Positions 1 to 10,209 of a DNA stretch of 64,000 nucleotides are shown in pieces. Each line of letters begins with the position of its first letter. The first letter of the stretch is position 1. The notes below the pieces were generated by a model. That model was given only the letters and a program-made list of their open reading frames with translations, ran no database searches and was not told where the DNA came from. This DNA is from Aradus depressus. Its lineage: Eukaryota; Arthropoda; Insecta; Hemiptera; Aradidae. The translations under genes were made by a program, and so were the position numbers. The DNA is taken from assembly GCA_963662175.1 (NCBI GenBank), contig OY759220.1, positions 43,248,136-43,312,135 on the forward strand, read 5' to 3'.

Positions 1-125
1 AGAAGAGAAGGGGGGATCTGAGGGGGGCTTAACTCAAAAACGTCATTTGATTAATTGTTCTGGGGAAGTACACTGCCGGTGATTTACCGATGACTGTTCT
101 ACTTCCCCAGCTGTAAGGTTCGGTC
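1..125 (+). repeat. Dispersed G-rich repeat family, partial copy
   Basis: The G-rich start followed by GGGGGGCTTAACTCAAAAAC matches related stretches near 4.88, 6.88 and 7.03 kb, and in more diverged form near 19.3 kb, 21.8 kb (opposite strand) and 40.9 kb (opposite strand). Two CTTCCCCAG-type stretches flank it, and similar ones sit beside the 6.68 and 19.17 kb copies. The family has the look of Helitron-type non-autonomous DNA, but no termini are visible here. The copy is cut by the window edge. Confidence 0.4.
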
Positions 126-444
126 TCTTATTTCTTATGAGGCTTGAGTACCGGAGTGACTTATTTTCCATACGAATTGGGCAATGAGAAAAAGCGTGAA
201 GAGGGGGAATGAAAACTTGCTTTATAAATAATTCGTGCTGGGGAACGACTTTAGCAGTGAATTACCAACGTTTTTTTATTTTAACTTTTGGTATTTATTG
301 TGTTTTTGTAAAATAGCAGGAAACAATTAGAATGAGATGTAAATACCGAGAATGTAAAAATATGAAATTATATAGGTATTTACAATTTTTTTTTGTTTAT
401 TATTAGTAATAGTAAAATGTATTTTACCATCCTATTCCTATTCC

Positions 445-633
445 TAGTCCAAAATAGTTATTGGGAAGTTTTGGTGATTCCCACCCCACATCTTAAGGAA
501 GTGTTTGCCATCGCAAGAAATAATGAAATATCCCTAATCAGGATGTATGGAAGACCCATTGAATTTTTAGTCTTTAAACTTGTGTTATTTTAGTATATTG
601 TTTTGTGATATGTGTTCTATATTGTTCAATAAA
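445..633 (+). CDS. Possible 3'-terminal exon of an unidentified upstream gene
   Basis: A pyrimidine-rich stretch ending in CCTAG is followed by an open frame that reads WEVLVIPTPHLKEV, then ARNNEISLIRMYGRPIEFLV, and stops with TAG at 591-593. AATAAA follows at about 630. Composition is balanced and unlike the surrounding AT-rich noise. The layout (acceptor, open frame, stop, poly(A) signal, then the AIRIM-like gene 250 bp further on) fits a final coding exon of a gene that begins left of the window. I do not recognise the protein. The acceptor is weak, so this could also be a chance open frame. Confidence 0.35.
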
Positions 634-844
634 AATATTATTTTTTAAGAATCGCAACACTGATTCGATCGTTGGGAAGATTGTGAATAACATTGAGGTT
701 ATAGTGTAACAGTTGGGTGAGGTTTTTATACCATCTTTTGATATGATCTACAAATAACAATAATTCTCAATCATATATTAATTGTCATCAATTATTGATA
801 GTACAGTTAAAAAAATTATTAGCATAAAATTATGTTGTCCGAGA

Positions 845-1657
845 ATGAATAAATTAGAAAATGCTTTTATCGACTTTTTCTCATTTCTACCGCATCTTAC
901 AAATGATTGGATTTGTAATGCCAAAGAGTCTACGACAGTTTTGAAATCCTTGAACAACCAATGCGAACAGCTTCAGATGGTTTCAAAGTATGTTATTTCA
1001 TACATAGTGTATTATTTTCGTTTACTGTAAGCGTAATTTAATCATTTCAATTCTTGTTCCTACAGGGCTCAATGGAATAATGAATTAATTGGAACTTTTC
1101 CTGATATCAAGGAGAGGCTTGTATTGAAAATTCGTTCGGGCATATTGGAAGAAGAGTTGAAATTAAACAAAATTTTGTAAGTGTTTATCATTTCCTTATT
1201 ATTAAAATGATTAGAACTGATAATATTTATTGTTGAGTTGTTTTGCAGGGAATCAATGGCCTGTCTTAGAGATAAATTAGCCAAGAAGTCGGATTATGTT
1301 GAACGTTGCTCATATAAGTTAAACTTGACAAACTGTACCACAAATGCGTATACTACGTTTGATAATTTGTTGGAATTCTCTGAAGATGTGAATCGTTACT
1401 ACAATAATTTGTATCCTTTTCTAATCTTGTGAGCTACAACATTAGCTTCACAATGTTCTTAGAACAAATATTGCATGCACTTTTGCATTCTGATTCATTT
1501 ACGTTTTTACTATGTCAGAGCTTGTCCAATATCTGTGTATTCTTTAAAATTGGCTTTCGGTGTACTTCCTGAGCACACAATTTCAAATAGATATTTCGGT
1601 CTCTACAATTCCATTTTGAAGAACAAAAATTGTTCCAATTTATACAGGAGAGTTTGA
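845..1657 (+). CDS. AIRIM/C1orf109-like ribosome maturation factor (4-exon model)
   Basis: Model: exons 845-987, 1066-1176, 1249-1410 and tentatively 1591-1657, giving 160 residues. The first three exons have GT/AG borders and matching phases. The protein starts MNKLENAFIDFF and contains LNNQCEQLQ, then GTFPDIKERLVLKI, DKLAKKSDYVERC and DVNRYYNNL. These line up with human C1orf109 (AIRIM) blocks such as AFPDLKERL, SHVERV and DIERHYRKSY. AIRIM is a subunit of the 55LCC AAA-ATPase complex (with SPATA5, SPATA5L1 and CINP) that acts in late cytoplasmic 60S maturation. The start is the first in-frame ATG. Exon 4 (acceptor TTTCAAATAG, stop TGA at 1655) keeps phase, but its polypyrimidine tract is weak and the human protein (about 203 residues) is longer, so the C-terminus may be wrong. 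Exons 1-3 are fairly secure. Confidence 0.7.
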
Positions 1658-1819
1658 ATTTTATGTTTATACATAAGTTCACTAATTTTTATGTAGTAAA
1701 AATAAAAAAGGACGGCTCGTTTGAAAGTTTAGGCTTAGCATCAAGCTTGCACATCTCCCCGCCGAGAAAACACACATTTTAGTATTTATCCTCAATTTAC
1801 ACGCCACCAACCTGCACTT

Positions 1820-2600
1820 TTTCACTAAAAGGATCTACTTGAGGGTCAACATTTCATTCTTTCAGATACATGATATGTTTTGTTCTTTTTATGTATTCGA
1901 AGAAATAACATTTTGACCCTCCCAAGTTGGTCCACATTGAAGCAGTATAGGTTCTTCTGAAAAAATGTAAAAAAAAATACTGTTACCTACCAATAGAAGG
2001 ACCGATTAGAGGATCAAAATTGTATTCTCCAGATACATGATATGAAAAAAACCAAATCAAATCTCATATACAAATCATATCATGCATCCGAAAATATAAA
2101 ATGTTGACCCTGCAATCTATTTTTTTTTTTAATTGAAGCAGTACTGGTTCTCCTGAAGTGTACATTGTATATCTCGGGTGTTTGGGCAAAAGGGCCAGAA
2201 AATCTGAATTTTAAGAGGTTTCTGATGGTTTGAAAAATTTCTGCAAATCAGGTAAAACACATTTATGTTACTTGAAATATTATTTCAATATACTTAAGTA
2301 ATAAATATAAACAAAGTAAAATATTCCAACATTGAGTTACATTTGGTAAAAATATTTAAATGTACTTGTCCTTTGTATCACAAGACTTATTCTGACTTAA
2401 ACCATTTTGCCTAAACACCAGAGATATATGTACATTGTAACAAATCATATCAGGTACTTTTCCAGAATACAATTTTAACCATCCCGTAGGTCCGTTTAGT
2501 TGAGCAGTACAAGTTTTCCTGAAAAAGTAAAAACAAATAACGAGGAAATTGAAGAAAAGTACCAAAGTGTTTAAGATTATTTGATGCGGGCTCATAAGGA
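1820..2600. repeat. Decayed tandem repeat, about three copies of roughly 200 bp
   Basis: The phrases CAGATACATGATATG (near 1862 and 2030), a TTGACCCT core (near 1913 and 2103) and TTGAAGCAGTAYNGGTTCT (near 1937 and 2133, with a weaker copy near 2500) recur in the same order. That indicates an old tandem duplication just downstream of the AIRIM-like gene. No coding potential is visible. Confidence 0.45.
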
Positions 2601-3026
2601 AATTTGATTCTAAGCAAACGTATATGCCTGACTTTTTTTTTTTACTAAATAAAACTTATTTTTATTCCAACTAATTGTATAAAGATAAATATTTCAAACT
2701 CTTCTCACCAAATAGGCGATTTGTGTTTTAAAAAATGAAATTGGAGGAGCCGAAATATCGATGAATTTAGTTCATTTCTGTGAGAAGGTGTTGTTCATTC
2801 ATCTTTTTCAGGAGGCGATAATGATTCTGTATCTATAACGCATTTTGACTAGTTATTGAATAATTGAAATATGAAGTAAATAAAATTTATCTGCTGGATA
2901 ACTTTTGTATTTTGGAGCTGGAGGAAATGGGTGTTCTGACAAAAAATGTAAATAGTTTATTATCCACAAGAACAGACACATAAATATATTATTAGTTGGT
3001 TGTATTGTGTGGTGAAGTTAGGTGTC
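2601..3026. other. AT-rich intergenic DNA, no clear gene
   Basis: I see no convincing gene. A short acceptor-like tract (CATCTTTTTCAG) near 2812 is followed by an open frame of about 14 codons ending in TAG, and AATAAA follows near 2880. This is too short to assign. Its phase does not fit the AIRIM-like exons. Confidence 0.3.
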
Positions 3027-3072
3027 CAGTAGATCCTTCTAACATGTTTTTACATGGTAGAAGGATCTACTG
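3027..3072. repeat. 46-bp near-perfect palindrome
   Basis: CAGTAGATCCTTCTAACATG is followed by a short T-rich centre and then its reverse complement, with one mismatch. It forms a simple hairpin and may be a relic of a foldback element. It is not followed by the T-run of a bacterial terminator and lies in intergenic eukaryotic DNA. Confidence 0.7.
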
Positions 3073-3354
3073 ACGAAAGTCAGTCTGGTGTAGGTGCAAG
3101 TGTAGAGTGTGTGTCAATCTTATTATAGAAAGGTCTGTTAGTAACGTAGGCTTCATATCCGTGTGTAGTGTTCTGATGTTGAAGGGGTGCATCAGACTTG
3201 TGGCCTAGTGAGGGCTCCTACATTGACTGCAGTTTGGCTATATAGGTTTTATTCTCCGATCCCCACAGTTCTATATGTTCTTTGTTATTTAATGACAGTG
3301 TTGATCGTGTTTTTTTTCTCGGTATGTTACTTGTGTAACTTTATAAGTATCTGA

Positions 3355-3671
3355 GAGGGCGCCAGTAACTCAGAGGTATCGTACAAAACCCTCTGAGCTC
3401 AAGATCGCGGGTTCGAAACCCGACCGAGGCCCTAGGTCTTTTATTTGGGAGATTAAAAAAGAAAATTTGAACACGCCGTCCTTCGGATAGGACATGAAGC
3501 AATGGTCCTGAGTCTGTACGATGTCAGCTGCTCGTTAAATACCACTATCCTTGTTAATTAAACTTGGATAGCCAAAATTTAGGACTCACACAGTAGAGTC
3601 GGACGAAAGTGCAGTAGTTGGCGATATGACCTCGAAGTTAAAGCCCGGGCATGAGTCACAATAATTAACCT
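3355..3671 (+). mobile_element. tRNA-derived SINE, full-length copy
   Basis: The head resembles a tRNA: GGCGCCAGTAACTCAGAGG holds the pol III A box, and GGGTTCGAAACCC at about 3410 is the B box. The body carries the family landmarks: a GTCCTTCGGATRGGAC segment, a GTACGATGTCAG segment, a TTTAGGACTC segment and the 3' end AAAGCCCGGGCATGAGTCA. Flanks of AAGTATCTGAG and AAGTATATGAG look like a slightly diverged target-site duplication. This family is the most abundant repeat in the window. Confidence 0.85.
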
Positions 3672-3839
3672 CAAGTATATGAGTGTAAAGCTGGTTTGTT
3701 GCACCATAGTGTTGGCTTCCTCACCAATTGGCGCATCTGATTTTTTCAATTTTTCAGGAGAGCATTGAAAGGTTTTTGCTTAGAAAGTTTTCATTTTTAT
3801 ATTTTGGGCAGAGTTCCTTCACATTTTAAAGGCCTGTCG

Positions 3840-4335
3840 AATCTACGTTATGTTAATCATTATTTTTCATTACTTGTATACTAATTTATTTTATTTCTCT
3901 TGGTATATTCTTCCATCTATTTTTATTATTTATTTGTTATTTTATTTTAATTTTTTTTTTTTTTTTAAAGTTTGTTCTCATTTTTATTATTATTTTATTT
4001 ATTTATATTTTTTTATATCTTTTTTTATTCATTCAATCATATTTGTTTGATAAATATATTTTTTTTATTTGTTATTTTCTATTTCATTTATATTTGTTAT
4101 TGTTACATTGTTTTTTTTTTTTTCTCTTTCCTACATTTTGCACATTGGGACTTGAAGAAAGGATGTAAGAACGTCCCTCAATATCGTAGTGATAAAGACA
4201 CTTCCGGAAGAGTTTAAAAAAATATATAGTTATCTTAATTTTTATTAAATTGAAAAAATGTATCTACTTATTATAAATGTATCTATGTTTTAATGTTATT
4301 ATTTTTATACTCATATATTTTAAAGTATTTATTTA
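3840..4335. other. Extremely AT-rich, T-rich tract
   Basis: Runs of T and TTAT dominate the plus strand. Open frames here encode only Phe/Tyr/Leu/Ile-rich low-complexity peptides and are not credible genes. No RNA gene or repeat landmark is visible. Confidence 0.5.
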
Positions 4336-4345
4336 TTAAGTTTTT

Positions 4346-4699
4346 AGGTTAGGTTAGGTTTTATGACTCATGCCCGGGCTTTAACTACGAGGTCATATCG
4401 CCTACTACCAGAGCGTTCTATCGTCACTCTGGTGGACATGAGTCCGACTCTACTGTGGGAGTCCTAAATTTTGCCTACCCTAAATTTTTATTCACCTAGG
4501 GTAGGGGTCTTTAACGAGTACCTGACATCGTACAGGCTCGGGACCAGCGCTTAACGTCCCATCCGAAGGACGGCGTGCTTAAGTTTATTTTACCTCCCAG
4601 ATAAAATAAAGTAAGGGCCTCGGTCGGGCTACGAACCCACGCTCTTGAGCTCAGAAGGCAAGCACGCATACCACTGAGCTACCGGCGCCCTCTATATAT
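4346..4699 (-). mobile_element. tRNA-derived SINE, full length, with TTAGG-type tail
   Basis: This is an inverse-orientation copy of the family at 3355. The flanking 11-bp direct repeat ATTAAGTTTTT at 4335-4345 and 4700-4710 is an exact target-site duplication, so the element's ends are firm. Its 3' tail reads AGGTTAGGTTAGGTT on the plus strand, that is TTAGG-like units. The tRNA-like head lies at the right end (CACTGAGCTACCGGCGCCC). Confidence 0.88.
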
Positions 4700-4861
4700 A
4701 TTAAGTTTTTATTAGTTTCATTTTATTTTTTAAAATAGTATTGGTATTACGAATCATATGTTTGTCAGACAAGATAAATCTTTTTTATAAGCTATCTTAG
4801 TGTATTGTAATTCTTATGACTTATCCTATTACCATGTATTAGTTTAACGGAAATAAAATTA

Positions 4862-5040
4862 TTATTATTAATTTTCAGCGAAAATAGGCCGCAGGAGAGG
4901 AGGGGGGCTCAACTCAAAAATTGTAATAACAGCCGATGTAATGAATATATCGATACAAAATGTAGTATGAGGATTTAGCAGTCCGTATGTGTGTTAACTA
5001 TTGATTTTTATCTCTTACGATCGATTGATGTGGAGGGAGA
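4862..5040 (+). repeat. Dispersed G-rich repeat family copy
   Basis: TTTTCAGCGAAAATAGGCCG, a G-rich run, and CTCAACTCAAAAA are followed by TAATAACAGCCGATGTAATG. This matches the tandem units at 6.84-7.14 kb. It is non-coding. Confidence 0.5.
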
Positions 5041-5415
5041 GCAAAACTTAGTTCAAAATCAGTGTTTGATGCAGGACAGACCTGAATCAACTTTCCCTAA
5101 GTTATTATTATTACTTATTTTCTATGATATCCTTAGCAAGACATTTCAGATTTTTGCAGTTAACATTTGTTCTTGGTTCTGTTGATTACCTGAACGGGTC
5201 GAGTCTCAAGTCACTAACAGACGCGTTTCTTGAGTCCACGTTGATGGATCCTCACATTCAAGGTGCGCTTCTCTTTATAAAGGATGATGTACTATTTCAT
5301 TCATTATATTCATACGATAACTTACCTTTATTATTGTTCTTTATTGTGTCGGGTGCACCTTGCTGTGCAACATCACCCGTCGTGTCTGTAGAGGGAGCTC
5401 GGGATCTGACTAATG

Positions 5416-6051
5416 CTACACTATGGGCCAGGCATTGGCCCAATCCTGCTGGGCCACTGTGTAGAGAGGGGTTGGCTTGTGTTGGTCATGTTGGGCCAGG
5501 GTGTTGGCTTGGGTTGGTGAACGTTGGCTTTGGGAGCGGTTTTTCAACACACATCAAAGGAGGCCTACATGCGTGAACCAAGTGCGCAGTAGATAAGAGA
5601 CGCATCCAACATTGGCTGTTTGTTGCTTGCCAGTAGTGCCTTGTTTATTCCTTTTATCCTGTATTTTATATTATTTTATTTTATTATTTTACTAAACTAC
5701 GTTACTATTATTAAACTACAAATACAGAATGTCTACATGGACAAATGAGGAATGTTTTACATTTTTGGTGCTATACCAAAGCTATCTTTGTTTCCATTTC
5801 TTTTCAACCATGTTTTTGTCAATAATATGCAAGTAACAATTATATGCCCAGCTAAACACAAAGATGCAGCAGCGATCTTCTCGATATCCATCACGGAAAT
5901 AGGGTTCAAGCAACTGAGTGCTGGTCCAAGGTTTGGCCATGATACTGGGCCAATGGCTGGACCCAGTATGTGGAGCCAAGGTTCAGGCCAGTGCCGCCAT
6001 TACGCCAATATTGGTGACCAATGCATTGGCCTACCTTGGCCCATAGTGTAG
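5416..6051 (+). mobile_element. PIF/Harbinger-like DNA element with MADF-gene remnant
   Basis: Both ends carry the inverted sequence CTACACTATGGGCCA (plus strand at 5416; minus strand ending at 6051). Each end continues inward with clusters of GGGCCA/TGGCCC. Between them sits a broken MADF-type gene (see 5729). Short ends with a MADF-domain companion protein are typical of PIF/Harbinger elements. No transposase DDE domain remains, so this is an internally deleted, non-autonomous copy of about 636 bp. I could not identify a clean target-site duplication. Confidence 0.6.
5729..5930 (+). pseudogene. Truncated MADF-domain protein of a PIF/Harbinger element
   Basis: An ATG opens MSTWTNEECFTFLVLYQS, the typical N-terminal MADF/Myb-like start (Trp, then acidic residues, then LYQS). 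The frame is then lost. A second frame reads HKDAAAIFSISITEIGF, which resembles the next MADF helix (usual form: DAAxxxW..I..E.G). The two halves lie in different frames, so the gene is dead. MADF proteins assist the Harbinger transposase in DNA binding. Identification rests on family pattern only. Confidence 0.5.
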
Positions 6052-6059
6052 AGGGGCTA

Positions 6060-6355
6060 TTAAAGTGTGGGCCAACGTGTGGCGATCAATGGTCGCCCCA
6101 GCCCGTCACACCATTGGGTAGCTGCCGCAGATCCAGTCCCGCGAATCAACTCTACCCAGGCCTGGTCATACAGCGGGCAATCGAGGACTACAAGTTCTGC
6201 AGTCTCGATGCCTCCACATGAACTGTTTGGGTTGTTCTTCCTCCTATAGAAGAAGAGTTTGGAGTTAAAAGTCTCCGTGACCTGATAATATCTGGGACAT
6301 CCAGGGGTCAGGCTGTACCCACGTTGAGTCAAGGCGTACCCAGACATCCGAACTT
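6060..6355 (-). pseudogene. LINE ORF2 C-terminal fragment, 5'-truncated
   Basis: On the minus strand the frame contains SCGGIETAELVVLDCPLYDQ. This Cys-Gly..Glu-Thr..Leu.Cys-Pro arrangement marks the C-terminus of many insect LINE reverse-transcriptase proteins. The same block occurs in the truncated copy at 14.8-15.2 kb ([20 protein letters not shown]). It abuts the PIF/Harbinger-like element. No reverse-transcriptase catalytic motif is present. Confidence 0.6.
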
Positions 6356-6659
6356 ACCAAACATTTTTTCGTATTTTAATTTTGTGTGCTATTTTTCTTT
6401 TCAGATATAATCTCCGCTACAGATTGTGTTATTAACAAATAAAGTTGATGCTGCCCGGATGTCTTTAATAAAATCATACTGCTGTGATGTGATTTATATT
6501 TTATTGGATGTTATTGTATGTACATAATATTTTAAGAAATGTTTGATTATTATTGTGGAGAAGATCGTTGTGTCAATAAAAGATTTTTTTTTTTTTTTTT
6601 CTATAAAGAGTATGATGAAATTTTTCCTCTTTCAAAACACCAAAACAAATTAAAATTGT

Positions 6660-7180
6660 AATCTCTATGATGTTACTTCCCCAGTTATACGAAGTATAGA
6701 GGAATTTATGTAATCGGTTAGAAATTCGATGCGGAGTTTTCAATGGAATTTGTGTTTTTCAAAAATTAAAAATAATTCCTGTATGTCTATAAAATGAATT
6801 TATCGACATGCAATTTTATAGGTATGTCCAGAACCCTTTAGGAACGACAACTATTGATTTTCAGCCAAATCGACCAAGGGGAATGTAGGGTTTAGGGGGG
6901 AGGCTTAACATAAAAACTTCAATAACTGCCATTGTAATGAATGTATAGACACGAAATTTCATATGTATATTCAAAGCCATATAAGGAAGACACATATTAA
7001 TTTTCAGCGGAATCAGCCGAATGGGAGGGGGGGGCTCGATTCAAATACCCTAATAACTGCAATTTAATATGTGGATTCAGACGCCACAATGTAAGTCAAA
7101 TATCGAGTTTTAGCCCAAATGATCGATTTGGAGGGATATAATACGTAATTGATTAATTCTTCCCGGGGAGAGATTCCTTC
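6660..7180 (+). repeat. Dispersed G-rich repeat family, two to three tandem units
   Basis: Units of roughly 140 bp each begin near ATTTTCAGCSRAATCRGCC, pass a G-rich run and CTTAACATAAAAAC or CTCGATTCAAATAC, and continue with AATAACTGCCATTGTAATG. The block starts with TTACTTCCCCAGTTATACGA, the same phrase as near 19.17 kb. This is the best-preserved copy of the family in the window. The tandem, G-rich organisation is reminiscent of the 142-bp array at 60.4-61.4 kb, but I cannot prove a relation. Confidence 0.5.
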
Positions 7181-7182
7181 AA

Positions 7183-7920
7183 AATAGCTATAGTAGAGTT
7201 GAACCTAGAGATTTGACTTTTGTTTGTCTTGCAGATTTACTAATAGTTGTGGTTCAATAGCCCTAATTCTACGTCGCTAAACAGTTTATTCCATTACCCA
7301 AATCATAATATAAACATGCATTTTTTAAATAATGTTTTTCTAAATGAGTGTACAATACAAGTTTGTAATTTTTTAAATCTTCTTTGCGCAATTAACTATT
7401 ATTTAAATAATAAGCTACATTGACAACAACATATAGTTTATATTAGAGGCAATAATAACGAGTTATCTGGACAATAAAACTTTTACAAAATTTTAAAAGG
7501 AAACTTTTAAAAAGTAAATGATATAACAAATACATAAGTAGATAATTTGGAAATTATATTGAATCCTATAATTATATAAATTCGCATGCCTGTTTTTTTT
7601 TTGTTATTTTATTTATATAACACAGTGCATTTTTTTTTTTACTTTCTTTTTTACTTTTTCTTCATTTATTATTTCTCCTTTCTTCTTATTTCTTTATTTT
7701 TTGTGTTGTGTAAACAGATTTTTTCATTCATATATAATTTATATAATTATGATAGCATCACTTCTCTCATTTATTGTTTGCCTTATCAAAAAATTGCTGG
7801 GAAGGACCTCCAGTAGTCATCAGTATCTATAATACTTGAGGTTCTCCGAAGTACTAGATATGTAAAAAAGGTGTACAATAGTTCCCCCTCAAAACTTATA
7901 CATACATATATAAGTTAGAA
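7183..7920. other. AT-rich intergenic DNA
   Basis: No credible gene is seen. Near 7586-7816 the plus strand is T-rich and gives only low-complexity open frames. Confidence 0.4.
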
Positions 7921-8131
7921 TGGCGCGGGTAGCGCAGAAGTAGCGTGCTAGCCTATTGAGCTCAAGATCGCGGGTTCGAAAATCTGCCTAGGCCCTTAGG
8001 TTTTTTTTATCTGGACGGTGTAAAAGTCTTGAGCTCGCCATCTTTCGGATGGGTCGTTAAGCGTTGGTCATGAGCTTGTGCTATGTCAGGTACTCGTCAA
8101 AGTCACCTACCCGGTATTAAACCTAGGTAGA
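7921..8131 (+). mobile_element. tRNA-derived SINE, 3'-truncated and diverged
   Basis: The tRNA-like head is GGCGCGGGTAGCGCAGAAG, the B box region is GCGGGTTCGAAAATC, and the body has CATCTTTCGGATGGGTCGTTA. The copy stops near AAACCTAGGTAG and lacks the CCCGGGCATGAGTCA 3' end. Confidence 0.7.
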
Positions 8132-8375
8132 TTTTTTTTTAAAAATATATATAAGTAATAAAGAAAATAAGCAAATATGTGACCACTTAGCAAAAATATA
8201 ACAATGTCACTTGATGGGAGAAGCCAGCCAGCGCTGACACTCGCTCGAAAATTATTTTTTATCATTCACTATCTTCAGAGAGAAGATCGCGAGGCCACCT
8301 CCTGTTCAAGCGACGAGAAGGGCTGTCAGGATGGGGATGAATTTCTGTAGAAGGTCTGGAATCAGAATTGAATTA

Positions 8376-8993
8376 CTATAGAGCGTCGATTAACCGAACT
8401 AATTGAGGACATAGGTAGTTCCGATAATTAGAAGTTCATATAATCGAACAACCAATGAAAAAAAAGGAAAGAGAAATATATTTATAAGAAAAATAATTTG
8501 TAAAAAAACATTATATTTGATTTAACTACAACAAAGATTATGACAAATGTAAAAAAGTTCCACGTTAAATATTATGCATTATGAAAAATGATGTAGCCAT
8601 AAGAAAACTTTCTTATACCAACCACATGGTACAGATCACTCTCCCTTCCCCTCCTCATTCTCCCTTCCCCCCTTCCCCTCCTCACTCTCATACTGGGTAA
8701 TGAAAGTAATGTGCTGTGAACTTCCTTTGTTTCATTGTACAGCCTCATTGGTCCTACCTTAGATCTCAGGACATTTCGTTAGTTGACAATTTAATAAGGA
8801 ACATTTTTGGTAGGAACCAATTTTCCGAAAGCACTAACCGTTTTTTGCATTAATTGAGCAAACTTGTAGAAAATAAAATGTTTCTTATTACAGCTAACAA
8901 CGCTCTTCCTAAGAAATAATTAGGCTTCCCTCATGGCCAAACTAATTTGATTTATTTTCCATGAAGCCAGTTCGGATAATTGACGCTCTACTG
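8376..8993 (+). mobile_element. pogo/Tigger-like non-autonomous DNA transposon
   Basis: The left end CTATAGAGCGTCGATTAACC and the right end (minus strand) CAGTAGAGCGTCAATTATCC are imperfect terminal inverted repeats continuing into CGAACT. TA dinucleotides flank both sides (8374-8375 and 8994-8995). TA duplication plus the CGTCRATTAWCCGAAC-type terminus is characteristic of the pogo/Tigger branch of Tc1/mariner. The 618-bp interior has no transposase frame, so this is a MITE-type deletion derivative. Confidence 0.75.
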
Positions 8994-9227
8994 TAGTTCA
9001 TTGACGGAATATTGAAATCTGTGTAGGACTTCATTGGTGATATAGATAGGAGAGTTGATAATTCGTCGGAGGCGTTTGGACTGGAATGCTTGGATGTTTT
9101 GTGTTGTTAGCAGTCAACGTAACAGTTCGTATCTGTGGATTCGGATCGTGTCTTTTAATGTACATATGTGGTTCCCATGTATCTGCTGTCAATAAAACCC
9201 GAGATAGCGAACTTGGTTGGAAAAGGG

Positions 9228-9352
9228 AAAAACAAAATTTAGGACTCCCAATGTAGAGTCGGGCTCTTGTCCACCAGAACCACGAAAGAGCGCTCTGGTA
9301 GTAGGCGATGTGACTTAGTTAAAGCCCGGGCATGTCACAATAACTAACTATA
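9228..9352 (+). mobile_element. tRNA-derived SINE, 5'-truncated
   Basis: Only the 3' third remains: AAAATTTAGGACTCCCAATG, then CGAAAGAGCGCTCTGGTAG, and the terminal AAAGCCCGGGCATG. The tRNA head is missing, as expected of incomplete reverse transcription. Confidence 0.75.
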
Positions 9353-9761
9353 AGCTTGCAAAAAAAAAACTCAATAAATATTTAAACTTGATCGTTCTGA
9401 ATTTGTCCATAAGAAGAGTGGCAAAACGGTACTGAACATATATTTCAGACAGAAATTGTAATTCTAAATTGAGCCAAATGTAATAAAACATTTCATTTTA
9501 CATTTACGTCATATAAACAATGGTTGCGTCGATAGATACGTATAATTACACTGCAGTAACATGAAATACATAATAGCACAAAATCAATTAATTTATTAAC
9601 ATTTTTTAACACTGAAAACCAAGGAGGGGGGGGGGGGGAGAAGTTATGCTTGAGACGAAAGAAGTAATACGACAATGCAGGTAATAACACTGTAAATTAA
9701 CAGCAAGTGGACTATTTAGATTTCTAAATTGAGAGGGGGAGATGTGTTAATAAATGACAGT

Positions 9762-9781
9762 GGGGGGGGGGGGGGGGGGGG
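9762..9781 (+). repeat. Run of 20 consecutive G
   Basis: An uninterrupted G20 tract, with a shorter G-rich run (GGAGGGGGGGG) at about 9624. It could form G-quadruplexes. It lies about 450 bp upstream of the CYRI first coding exon. Its length is likely to vary between individuals and between assemblies. Confidence 0.9.
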
Positions 9782-9929
9782 CTATGATTAACAACTTCCA
9801 GTGTGCAGCTCTCTTGGGGTCTCTGACAAAAATAACCTGCCTCCCACCGCGATGAAACTTTATCTTACCTCAAACGAGGTTTACTAATTCAAGACGTGCT
9901 GTTTGTATGATTTAAATGTAATTTTCATT

Positions 9930-10112
9930 CAGTTCATCGCCTCTGATTACGTCAGCACTGGAGGGAGGTGATTCACCGGGAATCTTTTGTGATAACTGAT
10001 AAGTCCTGTTCAATTCCAGGTACTGGTCAATTCTACTTGTCCAAGTTGTACTTTTGTCTGAATTATTCATGTCTAACATAAAGTCATGTGTTTACCTTAA
10101 ACTTCTAGAAAG
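9930..10112 (+). promoter_or_regulatory. Probable CYRI 5' untranslated exon and promoter-proximal region
   Basis: An exon end AAAG followed by GTGAGTGCG (donor at 10113) pairs well with the acceptor CCTTTTCAG at 10201-10209, which begins the first coding exon. This gives a non-coding first exon ending at 10112. Upstream, GATTACGTCAGCAC near 9945 contains a CRE-like TACGTCA. The transcription start is not determined from sequence. Confidence 0.4.
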
Positions 10113-10209
10113 GTGAGTGCGTAATAAAATAAAAATTATGCTTATGTTTTAAGTAACATATTAATATCTACTGATAGATCCCGTTTCATGTGTAATGTTT
10201 CCTTTTCAG

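Noticed and set aside
2811..2863. A final exon for the AIRIM-like gene
   Set aside because: The intron phase does not match exon 3, and only about 14 codons would be added.
3027..3072. An intrinsic transcription terminator
   Set aside because: The hairpin is a symmetrical palindrome in animal intergenic DNA, with no T-run after it.
3355..3430. A functional tRNA gene, and likewise at 38582
   Set aside because: A and B boxes are present, but the acceptor stem does not close and the sequence continues into a conserved SINE body bounded by target-site duplications.
3850..4217. Hydrophobic Phe/Tyr/Leu-rich open frames resembling membrane proteins
   Set aside because: They are products of T-rich low-complexity DNA, as is the frame at 7586-7816.
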